From contig JAEKLK010000024.1 in assembly GCA_019509895.1 (NCBI GenBank), positions 1 to 7,795 of the forward strand: 7,795 nucleotides of DNA. Reading direction: 5' to 3'. Both the position numbers and the translations under genes were made by a program. This stretch comes from Betaproteobacteria bacterium (GTDB lineage Bacteria > Pseudomonadota > Gammaproteobacteria > Burkholderiales > SG8-39). Each line of letters opens with the position of its first letter. The first letter of the stretch is position 1. Below are positions 1-5,860 of the stretch, piece by piece. The notes under the pieces were generated by a model. It did not search any database. It saw only the letters and a list, made by a program, of their open reading frames with translations, and had not been told where the DNA came from.

Positions 1-1
1 G

Positions 2-169
2 GTGGATCGCTGGTGCTATCTCGGCGCGGCGCGCTGCGAACCGGAGCTCGCGGAGGTGCTCGAGCAGCGGCCGGCGTTCGACTATGACGAATACCGCATC
101 CTGTCACGCTACCTGGCGAAATCCGGGGCGCGCGTCGTGCCGCTCAATACATGCACGGCGAGCTCGTAA
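2..169 (+). CDS. 3' end of an unrecognised protein (5' truncated by window edge)
   Basis: The frame starting at base 2 is open for 55 codons to a TAA at 167-169. The visible C-terminus is soluble-looking and mixed in charge. It contains a short run of acidic and aromatic residues (FDYDEYRIL) and ends NTCTASS. I see no membrane segment and no motif I can assign to a family. The next gene starts inside it with a 19-nt overlap and is in a different frame, so the two are probably co-transcribed and translationally coupled. It is called coding because it is open to the window edge, uses the same GC-rich codon style as its neighbours, and overlaps a well-supported gene start. The function cannot be given from this fragment. 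Confidence 0.6.
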   Translation: MDRWCYLGAARCEPELAEVLEQRPAFDYDEYRILSRYLAKSGARVVPLNTCTASS

Positions 170-1146
170 TACCGTGCCTGTTCGCCGCGCCGGCCGCTGC
201 GCGGCTGCCCGCGGCGGAGCTGATTCTCGCGCGCGGCCGCTGCACCAGCGGCCCGTCGCAATCGCTGGAAGCATGGCTGAACGAGGCCTTCGGCTTCGAG
301 GACGAGCCGGTGGCCGCCGGCGCGCTGACGCTGCTCGCCGCAGGCGGCGAGCCCGCCAATGATGTCTGGGCGCGCGCCGACCCGGTGCATCTGCGCCTGA
401 TGCGCGACCGGCTGGTGCTGGTGCCGCCGGCGGCGCTGCGCATCGCGCGCGATGAAGCCGAGGCGCTCGCCGGCGCGCTGAACACGCATTTCGGCGAGCG
501 GCTTGCGCTCCAGGTCGTCGACGAGCAGCGCTGGGTGGCGCGCCTGCCGGCGGCGATGGAAGTTGCCGCGCAGGCGCCGCTGCCGCTCGCCGGCTGCGAC
601 GTCGCCGGCGCGCTGCCGCCGAATGCCGCGTCGCCCGCGCACCAGCTCCTGAATGAAGCGCAGATGGTGCTGCACGCCCACCCGGTGAACGAGGCGCGCG
701 AGACGCGCGGCGAGCCGCCGGTGAACAGCATCTGGCTCTGGGGCGCAGGCAGCGTGCCGCGGGTGAGCGCGCCGCGCTGGCAGTCCGTGAGCGCCGCGGA
801 GCCGATTGCGCTCGGCCTCGCGCGCGCCGGCGGCATACGCGCGCGCGCCGTGGCGGCGAACGCCGCGGGGTGGCTCGATCGCCTGCCGGAAGACGGCCGG
901 CACCTGGCCGTACTCGATGGCTTGCGCGTGCCGCTCTCGCTCTCGGAGGAAGGCGAATATCAGGAAGCGCTGGCGCGGCTGGAGCGCGACTGGTTCACGC
1001 CGCTGCTCGCGCGGCTGCGCGACGGCCGCATCGGCATGCTGACCATCCACGTGCCGGACGGCGCAGAGTGCGTGGCATACGAGACGATCCGCGGTGACCT
1101 GCGACGCTTCTGGCGCCGACCGAAATCGCTGGAGCACTACGCGTGA
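151..1146 (+). CDS. RpfE-like protein (phosphoglycerate-mutase-like family)
   Basis: A 331-residue cytoplasmic protein without signal peptide or membrane segment. It resembles the RpfE family, often labelled phosphoglycerate mutase because of weak similarity to the cofactor-independent enzyme. Recognisable blocks are the N-terminal GELVIPCLF strand, ARADPVHLRLMRDRLVL at about 75-91, VNSIWLWGAG at 191-200, a conserved AVLDGL strand at 253-258, and a C-terminal helix ERDWFTPLLARLRDGRI. I do not see the metal-binding Asp/His set of a real phosphoglycerate mutase, so catalysis is doubtful. In Xanthomonas, rpfE lies next to recJ in the rpf region that controls extracellular enzymes and polysaccharide, and the adjacency to recJ here fits. 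The start overlaps the previous gene by 19 nt and has no strong Shine-Dalgarno, which suggests coupling. The stop overlaps the recJ GTG by 4 nt. The family call is good; the molecular function is unknown. Confidence 0.75.
   Translation: MHGELVIPCLFAAPAAARLPAAELILARGRCTSGPSQSLEAWLNEAFGFEDEPVAAGALTLLAAGGEPANDVWARADPVHLRLMRDRLVLVPPAALRIARDEAEALAGALNTHFGERLALQVVDEQRWVARLPAAMEVAAQAPLPLAGCDVAGALPPNAASPAHQLLNEAQMVLHAHPVNEARETRGEPPVNSIWLWGAGSVPRVSAPRWQSVSAAEPIALGLARAGGIRARAVAANAAGWLDRLPEDGRHLAVLDGLRVPLSLSEEGEYQEALARLERDWFTPLLARLRDGRIGMLTIHVPDGAECVAYETIRGDLRRFWRRPKSLEHYA
1131..1145 (+). promoter_or_regulatory. RBS deciding the GTG start of recJ
   Basis: GGAG at 1131-1134 lies 8 nt before GTG at 1143-1145. 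The start overlaps the upstream TGA (GTGA). The resulting N-terminus (MKIVERSF...) aligns with the usual beginning of proteobacterial RecJ, so the GTG is preferred over any internal ATG. Confidence 0.7.
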
Positions 1147-2846
1147 AGATCGTCGAGCGCAGCTTCCAGGAGATCGATCGCCACGCGCTCGTTAAGGCCG
1201 GCGTCCATCCGCTGCTCGCGAAGATCTACGCCGGACGGCGCATCCGTTCGATTACCGAGCTTGCGTACAGCCCGGCAGCGCTGCTGCCGCCGCCGCTCCT
1301 GAAGGGCATCGAGCACGCGGCGCGGCTCCTCGCCGAGTGCATCGGCACCGGCAAGCGTCTGCTGATCATCGCCGACTACGACGCCGATGGCGCCACCGCC
1401 TGCGCGGTCGGCATGCGCGCGCTGCGGCTCTTCGGCGCGAGCGTCGACTACCTCGTGCCCGACCGTTTCAAGCTCGGCTACGGGCTCTCGCCCGAGCTCG
1501 TCGAGCTCGCCGCGCAAGGGGCTAAAAGCGACAAGCCCGATCTGCTGATCACCGTCGACAACGGCATCGCCAGCGTCGAGGGGGTGGCGCGGGCGCGCGC
1601 GCTCGGCATCGGCACGCTGATCACCGATCATCATCTGCCCGGGGCCGAGCTGCCGCAGGCCGATTGCATCGTCAATCCGAACCAGCTCGGCTGCGACTTT
1701 CCGTCCAAAGCGCTCGCCGGCGTCGGCGTCATGTTCTACGTCATGATCGCGCTGCGCGCCGAGCTGCGCCGCCGCGGGCATTTCAAGAACGGCGAGCCCA
1801 ACCTGTCCGCGCTCACCGACCTCGTGGCGCTCGGCACGATCGCCGACGTCGTGCCGCTCGACGCCAATAACCGCAACCTCGTCTCGCAGGGGCTGAAGCG
1901 CATCCGCGCCGGGCGCGCGCAGCCGGGCATCACGGCACTCCTGCGCGCCGCGGGCCGCAATGCGGCCGAGGCGACGAGCTTCGATCTCGGCTTTGTCGTC
2001 GGGCCGCGCCTCAACGCCGCCGGGCGGCTCGCCGACATGAGCCTCGGCATCGAGTGCCTGATTACCGACGACGAGGCGCGCGCCGGGAACTTCGCGCAGG
2101 AGCTCGACCGGCTGAACCGCGAGCGGCGCGAGATCGAGGCCGGCATGCTCGAGCAGGCGCTCGAGCGCCTGCAGGAGGTGGAAGCGCAGACACAAAGCGT
2201 GTTCTACGCCGCGCAATGGCACGAAGGCGTGGTCGGCATCCTCGCCTCGCGGCTCAAGGACCGGCTGCATCGCCCGGTGATCTGCTTCGCGCGCGCCGCC
2301 GATGGACAGCGGCTCAAAGGCTCCGGGCGCTCGATCCCGGGACACCACCTGCGGGACTGCCTCGATCTGGTCGCCAAGCGGAATCCGGGCCTGATCCTGC
2401 GCTTCGGCGGCCACGCGCAGGCGGCCGGGCTGACGATCGCGGAAAGCGACCTGCCGCGCTTCGCCGCCGCCTACGAGCAGGCCGTGGAGGAAACGCTGCC
2501 CGCACACGCGCGCCTGCGCGCGGTGGAAACCGACGGCAGTCTCGCGCACACTGACACGACACTGGACGTCGCGCGCATGATCGAGGATGGCATTTGGGGG
2601 CAAGGCTTTCCGCAGCCGCTCTTCTGCGATACATTCGCCGTGGAAAGCCAGCGCGTGGTCGGCGAGCGGCACCTGAAGATCATCGTCATGAAGGCCGGCC
2701 GGCGCTACGAAGCCATGCGCTTCGGCGCCCCCGGCACGCTCCCCGACCCGCTTCCCGCCTCGATCCGCGCCGCCTATCGTCTCGCCGTGAACGAATTCAA
2801 CGGACTGAAATCCATCCAGTTCAACCTGGAGCACGTCGAATCATGA
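1143..2846 (+). CDS. recJ: Single-stranded-DNA-specific exonuclease RecJ
   Basis: RecJ degrades single-stranded DNA 5' to 3' in RecF-pathway recombination, mismatch repair and base-excision repair. The 567 residues match the usual length for proteobacterial RecJ. The DHH phosphoesterase motifs are all present: ADYDADG at 77-83, VDNG at 138-141, TDHH at 161-164, and the NP pair at 178-179. These supply the metal-binding acidic and histidine residues. GTIADVVPL (231-239) and GPRLNAAGR (287-295) follow, then a Glu/Arg-rich connecting helix (about 310-350). The DHHA1 part has WHEGVVGILASRL (359-371), KGSGRS (392-397) and FGGHAQAAGL (421-430). The last 100 or so residues are the OB-fold-like DNA-binding part. 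The start is GTG in a 4-nt overlap with the RpfE-like gene, and its stop overlaps the next ATG (ATGA), so both junctions look coupled. No frameshift or missing catalytic residue was seen. Confidence 0.98.
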   Translation: MKIVERSFQEIDRHALVKAGVHPLLAKIYAGRRIRSITELAYSPAALLPPPLLKGIEHAARLLAECIGTGKRLLIIADYDADGATACAVGMRALRLFGASVDYLVPDRFKLGYGLSPELVELAAQGAKSDKPDLLITVDNGIASVEGVARARALGIGTLITDHHLPGAELPQADCIVNPNQLGCDFPSKALAGVGVMFYVMIALRAELRRRGHFKNGEPNLSALTDLVALGTIADVVPLDANNRNLVSQGLKRIRAGRAQPGITALLRAAGRNAAEATSFDLGFVVGPRLNAAGRLADMSLGIECLITDDEARAGNFAQELDRLNRERREIEAGMLEQALERLQEVEAQTQSVFYAAQWHEGVVGILASRLKDRLHRPVICFARAADGQRLKGSGRSIPGHHLRDCLDLVAKRNPGLILRFGGHAQAAGLTIAESDLPRFAAAYEQAVEETLPAHARLRAVETDGSLAHTDTTLDVARMIEDGIWGQGFPQPLFCDTFAVESQRVVGERHLKIIVMKAGRRYEAMRFGAPGTLPDPLPASIRAAYRLAVNEFNGLKSIQFNLEHVES

Positions 2847-3679
2847 AGCGCCTAGCCACCCTCCTCGCCATGACTGCCAGCGCCGCCCTCGCCGCCGACC
2901 TGAAACCCACGAAGGACGCAGGCCCCTACGTCCCCTCGCCGCAGAGCGTCGTCTCCGACATGCTGCGCTACGCGGACGTCGGGGCGAACGACTTCCTGAT
3001 CGACCTCGGCTCCGGTGACGGCCGCATCGTGCTCACCGCCGCCAAGGTGTTCGGCGCGCGCGGCTTCGGCGTCGACATCAAGGAAGACCTGGTGAAGCGC
3101 GCGAACGAGGCGGCGCACAACGAAGGCGTCGCCGAGCGCGTCAAGTTCGTGAAGCAGGACCTCTTCGAGACCGACGTCTCACAGGCGACGGTGGTGACGA
3201 TGTACCTGCTGCCGGACACGGTCAACATGCTGAAGGACAAGTTCCTGCGGGAGCTCAAGCCCGGCACGCGCATCGTCTCGCACGACTATCCGCTCACCGG
3301 CTGGATCCCGGACAAGTACGTGCAGATGGACCTCGAGGACAAGGTGCAGATCAGCGGCGTGACGACGACGCTCATCTACCTCTACATCGTGCCCGCGAAA
3401 GTGGCCGGCCGCTGGGAAGCGCGCATGCCGCCCGCGATCAGCAAGCAGCCGGCCTCGCTCACGCTGAAGCAGCAGCAGGTGACGCGCGTCTCCGGCAGCC
3501 TGCGCCTCGACGGCCGCGATGTGCCGCTCGAGGAAGTGAAGCTGCGCGGCGACCAGATCACCTTCCGGCTCGCCGGGCACAAGGGTGGCTTCAGCGGCGT
3601 GGTGAAGGACGGCGCCATCGAAGGCACTTTCGACAGCGGTAATAACCGAACGCCCTGGAGCGCCTCCCTACGGGGGTAG
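2843..3679 (+). CDS. Putative exported class I SAM-dependent methyltransferase with C-terminal beta-rich domain
   Basis: A 278-residue protein. Residues 1-18 form a signal peptide (Lys-Arg, hydrophobic core, ALA-A cleavage site). Residues about 28-185 are a Rossmann methyltransferase: VIP-type lead-in PYVPSPQ, motif I DLGSGDGR (54-61), the ribose-binding acidic residue in GVDIK (76-80), QDLF (105-108), MYLLP (120-124) and SHDYP (146-150) followed by GWIPD. The layout resembles bacterial relatives of the FAM173/ATPSCKMT lysine methyltransferases, which act on membrane proteins in mitochondria; that comparison is from memory. Residues about 190-278 are strand-rich (VSGSLRLDG, ITFRLAG, FSGVVKDGAIEGTF) and look like a small beta-barrel or binding domain. 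The ATG overlaps the recJ stop (ATGA), with GGAG at 2828-2831. A longer upstream version of this frame runs inside recJ and is rejected. The substrate is unknown. Whether the N-terminus is cleaved or acts as an anchor is also open, which matters because SAM is cytoplasmic. Confidence 0.85.
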   Translation: MKRLATLLAMTASAALAADLKPTKDAGPYVPSPQSVVSDMLRYADVGANDFLIDLGSGDGRIVLTAAKVFGARGFGVDIKEDLVKRANEAAHNEGVAERVKFVKQDLFETDVSQATVVTMYLLPDTVNMLKDKFLRELKPGTRIVSHDYPLTGWIPDKYVQMDLEDKVQISGVTTTLIYLYIVPAKVAGRWEARMPPAISKQPASLTLKQQQVTRVSGSLRLDGRDVPLEEVKLRGDQITFRLAGHKGGFSGVVKDGAIEGTFDSGNNRTPWSASLRG

Positions 3680-3687
3680 AAGCAGCG

Positions 3688-4074
3688 ATGAAGCTGCGCA
3701 TCACCGCCGGCAAGCTTGTCCTGGAAGTCGAGCTGCGCGACACGCCGACCAGCAAAGCGCTGGCAGCGGCGCTGCCGTTCGAAGCAACGGCACAGACCTG
3801 GGGCGAAGAGCTGTACTTCTCCACGCCGGTGAGCGCGAAGCTCGAGGCCGATGCGAAGCAGGTGGTCGATCCCGGCACGGTTTGCTTCTGGACGGAGGGT
3901 GACGCGCTCGCCCTGCCCTATGGCCGGACGCCGATCTCGACCGATGAGCGCCCGAAGCTCGCCGCGCGCTGCAACGTGCTCGGCACGCTGCGCGGCGATC
4001 CGCGAACGCTCGCGGGCATCAAGTCCGGCTCGCCGATTCGCGTGGAGAACGCGGATGCAACGAAAGCGCGTTAA
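3688..4074 (+). CDS. Cyclophilin-like fold protein (TM1367 type)
   Basis: A 128-residue cytoplasmic protein that closely follows the pattern of the Thermotoga TM1367 family (Pfam Cyclophil_like), a cyclophilin-like beta-barrel. The diagnostic parts are ALPFEATAQTWGEELYFSTP (28-47) and VDPGTVCFWTEGDALALPYG (60-79), followed by RTPIS. The rest matches the family in length and order: an N-terminal pair of strands, and NVLGTLRGDP (96-105) near the end. The family has the cyclophilin fold, but prolyl isomerase activity is not established and no ligand is known to me. It starts 8 nt after the methyltransferase stop, with a purine-rich GGGGGTAGAAG stretch that may serve as a weak RBS. The downstream gene starts 20 nt before its stop. 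The family call is firm; the role is unknown. Confidence 0.85.
   Translation: MKLRITAGKLVLEVELRDTPTSKALAAALPFEATAQTWGEELYFSTPVSAKLEADAKQVVDPGTVCFWTEGDALALPYGRTPISTDERPKLAARCNVLGTLRGDPRTLAGIKSGSPIRVENADATKAR
4044..4057 (+). promoter_or_regulatory. RBS and start of the KTSC gene inside the upstream gene
   Basis: GGAG at 4044-4047 is 7 nt before ATG at 4055-4057. This decides the start of the short KTSC gene. The much longer version of the same frame (from 3851) has no family support and lies over the cyclophilin-like gene. Confidence 0.65.
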
Positions 4075-4267
4075 CTCCTCCAAGCTGCGCTCGGTCGGCT
4101 ACGACGAAGCGACCCGCACGCTCGAAGTCGAGATGTCAAACGGCCAGGTCTACCAGTACGTCGGCGTCTATCCCGAGGTGCACCGGCGCTTCATGGCGGC
4201 GCCGAATCCGACCAGCTTCTTCGACGACAAGATCGCCGAAGAGTACACGCCCAAACCCGTAAAATAG
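4055..4267 (+). CDS. KTSC-domain protein, 70 residues
   Basis: A 70-residue protein made of a single KTSC domain. It begins RVNSSKLRSVGYDEATRTLE, carries the central YxY signature as YQY (33-35) within GQVYQYVGV, then PEVHRRFMAAPNPTSFFDDKI and a short basic tail. KTSC is a domain of about 60 residues found alone in bacteria and also at the C-terminus of some lysyl-tRNA synthetases, from which it is named. An RNA-binding role has been suggested but not shown. There is no signal peptide or membrane segment. It overlaps the cyclophilin-like gene by 20 nt in another frame, which implies coupled translation. lysS lies about 1.6 kb downstream on the same strand, so a role near lysyl-tRNA synthetase or translation is possible but inferred. 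Confidence 0.88.
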   Translation: MQRKRVNSSKLRSVGYDEATRTLEVEMSNGQVYQYVGVYPEVHRRFMAAPNPTSFFDDKIAEEYTPKPVK

Positions 4268-4288
4268 CCGCACAAGCGGTAGCCACCC

Positions 4289-4301
4289 GGGAGGTTTCAT
4301 G
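4289..4301 (+). promoter_or_regulatory. Strong RBS before the exported 150-residue protein
   Basis: GGGAGG at 4289-4294 is 4 nt before ATG at 4299. The 31-nt gap after the KTSC stop holds only this site and a 4-bp inverted repeat (4268-4279), which is too small to be called a terminator. Confidence 0.6.
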
Positions 4302-4751
4302 CGGACCATGCTGCTCGCCATGCTGGCGAGCGTGTCGATCGTCGCGCTTGCCGCGCCGGCCATGCCTGGCACGCCGGTCGAAGCGACCGGCCTGCGCTCG
4401 ATCGCCGGCTGGTTGAAGGCGAAAGGCGCCGAAGGCTATCTCGCCGCGGAAGTGGCCGATGCAATGGGCATCCCTCGCGAGACCGGTGTCGAGTTGCTCG
4501 CGGCACGCCAGCGCGGCTTCCGGGACGACGAGGTGCTGCGCATCGCGCAGATGGTCGAGGGCGAGTATCTCGTCTTCGTGGTGCAGTCGGCGGGTGAGGT
4601 GTATTTCTACCTTTCGACGGTGCGCGGCGGCCTGCGCAAGGCGCTCGTTTCGCTGCCCGAGCGCGAGAGCGTGACGCCGCTCGGTGCGGTGGAAGCGGAA
4701 TCTAATTTCCGCCGCGAAGTCCTATATTGGGAAGGGAAGGTAAGCCAGTAG
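4299..4751 (+). CDS. Small exported protein of unknown function
   Basis: A 150-residue protein with a clear signal peptide: MRT, a hydrophobic stretch to about 18, then ALA or APA as possible cleavage sites. The mature part of about 130 residues has an amphipathic region (GLRSIAGWLKAKGAEGYLAAEVADAMGI), a charged helix (DDEVLRIAQMVEG), then a strand pair EYLVFVVQSAGEVYFYLSTV typical of a small alpha/beta fold. There is no lipobox cysteine, so it is probably periplasmic and soluble. I do not recognise the family. The last 20 or so codons use A/T-containing codons (TCT, AAT, CTA, TAT, GTA) unlike the rest of the window, at the place where signals for prfB may sit. Its TAG stop directly abuts the prfB ATG in the same frame. 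It is well supported as a gene by the RBS, signal peptide and packing between neighbours. Confidence 0.8.
   Translation: MRTMLLAMLASVSIVALAAPAMPGTPVEATGLRSIAGWLKAKGAEGYLAAEVADAMGIPRETGVELLAARQRGFRDDEVLRIAQMVEGEYLVFVVQSAGEVYFYLSTVRGGLRKALVSLPERESVTPLGAVEAESNFRREVLYWEGKVSQ
4695..4728 (+). promoter_or_regulatory. prfB: Candidate internal promoter/operator for prfB-lysS
   Basis: The end of the upstream gene holds an AT-rich island in an otherwise GC-rich window. A perfect 6-bp inverted repeat (GCGGAA at 4695-4700, TTCCGC at 4707-4712, 6-nt loop) is followed by TATATT at 4723-4728, which matches five of six -10 consensus bases. No good -35 box lies 16-18 bp upstream; the inverted repeat occupies that position. 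A start near 4735 would give a short leader before the prfB ATG. This is inferred from composition and motif only. Confidence 0.3.
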
Positions 4752-5856
4752 ATGGAAGCAGAACGCCTCAACCAGATCGCGGCCAGCCTCACCGACCTCC
4801 AGGCGCGCTCCGTCGCGCTGCGGAGGTATCTTTGACTACGAGGCGAAACTTAGCCGCCTAGCGGCGCTCAATCGCCAGCTCGAGGACCCGAAGCTCTGGG
4901 AGAACCCGCAGCGCGCGCAGGAGCTCGGCAAGGAGAAGAAGCAGCTCGAGGCGCTCGTCGACACGCTCGGACGCGTCGGCAGCGGCCTTTCGGACGCGCA
5001 GGAGCTCTTCCAGCTCGCGCGCACGGAGAACGACGATGCGACGGTGATCGGCGTTGCGGCCGATGTGGAGAAGCTCGAGAAGGAGGTCGCGGCGCTCGAA
5101 TTCCGCCGCATGTTCTCCAACCCGCTGGATGCCAACAACTGCTTCATCGACATCCAGGCGGGCTCCGGCGGCACCGAAGCCCAGGACTGGGCGTCGATGC
5201 TCGAACGCATGTACCTCAAGTACTGCGACCACAAGGGCTACAACGCCGATATCCTCGAGCACACGGCGGGCGAAGTGGCGGGCATCAAGAGCGCGACCCT
5301 CAAGGTCTCCGGCGACTACGCCTACGGCAACCTGCGCACCGAGTCGGGCGTGCACCGGCTGGTGCGCAAGAGCCCGTTCGACGCCAATGCCCGCCGGCAT
5401 ACGTCGTTTGCCAGCGTGTTCGTCTATCCGGAGGTGGATGAATCCATCGAGGTGGACATAAACCCCACCGACCTGCGCGTCGACGTCTACCGCGCCTCGG
5501 GCGCCGGCGGCCAGCACGTCAACAAGACCGAATCGGCGGTGCGCATCACGCACATGCCGACCGGCATCGTCGTGCAGAGCCAGAACGACCGCTCGCAGCA
5601 TCGCAACCGCGCCGAATGCATGGCGATGCTCAAGTCGCGGCTCTACGAGTTCGAGCTGAGGAAGCGCACCGCCGAGCAGGACAAGCTCGCCGCGACCAAG
5701 ACCGACATCGAGTGGGGCCACCAGATCCGCTCCTACGTGCTCGACCAGTCGCGCATCAAGGACCTGCGCACCGGCGTGGAAAAGGGCGACACGCAGCGCG
5801 TGCTCGACGGCGATCTCGACGATTTCATCCAAGCGAGCTTGAAGCAGGGGGTCTAA
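4752..5856 (+). CDS. prfB: Peptide chain release factor 2, made by programmed +1 frameshift
   Basis: RF2 reads UGA and UAA and triggers peptide release in the ribosome. Frame 0 runs from ATG 4752 for 27 codons to an in-frame TGA (4833-4835). The main frame continues +1 from GAC at 4834 for 340 codons, giving 367 residues against 365 in E. coli. The anticodon-like SPF tripeptide is at 207-209 (in RKSPFDANARRHTSF), and the catalytic GGQ is at 252-254 (in YRASGAGGQHVNKTE). Both are offset by two from E. coli, as expected. Position 248, equivalent to E. coli 246, is Ala, the more active form, and not the Thr of strain K-12. A coiled-coil N-terminal domain (about 30-110) precedes. The ATG directly follows the TAG of the upstream gene; AAGG at 4737-4740 is the likely RBS. 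lysS begins one base after the TAA, so the two genes are almost certainly co-translated, as in many proteobacteria. Confidence 0.97.
4822..4836 (+). other. prfB: prfB programmed +1 frameshift site
   Basis: The site reads GGAGG TAT CTT TGA C. It has an internal Shine-Dalgarno (4822-4826), a 3-nt spacer, the CUU slippery codon (4830-4832), the UGA stop (4833-4835) and a following C that weakens termination. All elements of the classical RF2 autoregulation site are in place. When RF2 is scarce, the ribosome pauses at UGA, slips from CUU to UUU, and continues in the main frame. When RF2 is plentiful, it stops after 27 residues. Confidence 0.97.
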
Positions 5857-5860
5857 GCTG
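5846..5860 (+). promoter_or_regulatory. lysS: RBS and CTG start of lysS
   Basis: AGGGGG at 5846-5851, inside the last codons of prfB, lies 6 nt before CTG at 5858-5860. The frame is closed upstream by TGA at 5840-5842. The codons between are AGC, AGG, GGG, TCT and AAG, so no ATG, GTG or TTG is available. The RBS strength and spacing support initiation at CTG. Confidence 0.75.

Noticed and set aside
109..1137. 342-codon minus-strand open frame opposite the RpfE-like gene
   Set aside because: Arg/Ala/His-rich composition typical of an antisense shadow; the plus-strand gene has family similarity and fits the operon.
1137..2834. 565-codon open frame on the minus strand covering recJ
   Set aside because: Same reason: a codon-bias shadow of recJ, without a recognisable protein or RBS.
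2594..2842. Extended N-terminus of the methyltransferase frame inside recJ
   Set aside because: The extra 83 residues are Arg-rich recJ shadow; the ATG at 2843 gives a signal peptide and an ATGA overlap.
4268..4279. CCGC-ACAA-GCGG inverted repeat after the KTSC gene as a terminator
   Set aside because: Stem of 4 bp and no T-run; the next gene follows 31 nt after the stop.
4853..4865. Small GCCGC-CTA-GCGGC hairpin 17 nt after the prfB frameshift site
   Set aside because: Only 5 bp with a 3-nt loop; prfB frameshifting does not need a downstream structure, and such repeats are expected by chance in GC-rich DNA.
5846..5860. A second +1 frameshift at the prfB end that would fuse RF2 to LysRS (AGGGGG before GTC TAA)
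   Set aside because: The lysS frame is indeed +1 of prfB and a purine-rich SD is present, but GTC to TCT offers no good re-pairing and the SD spacing suits initiation at CTG better.
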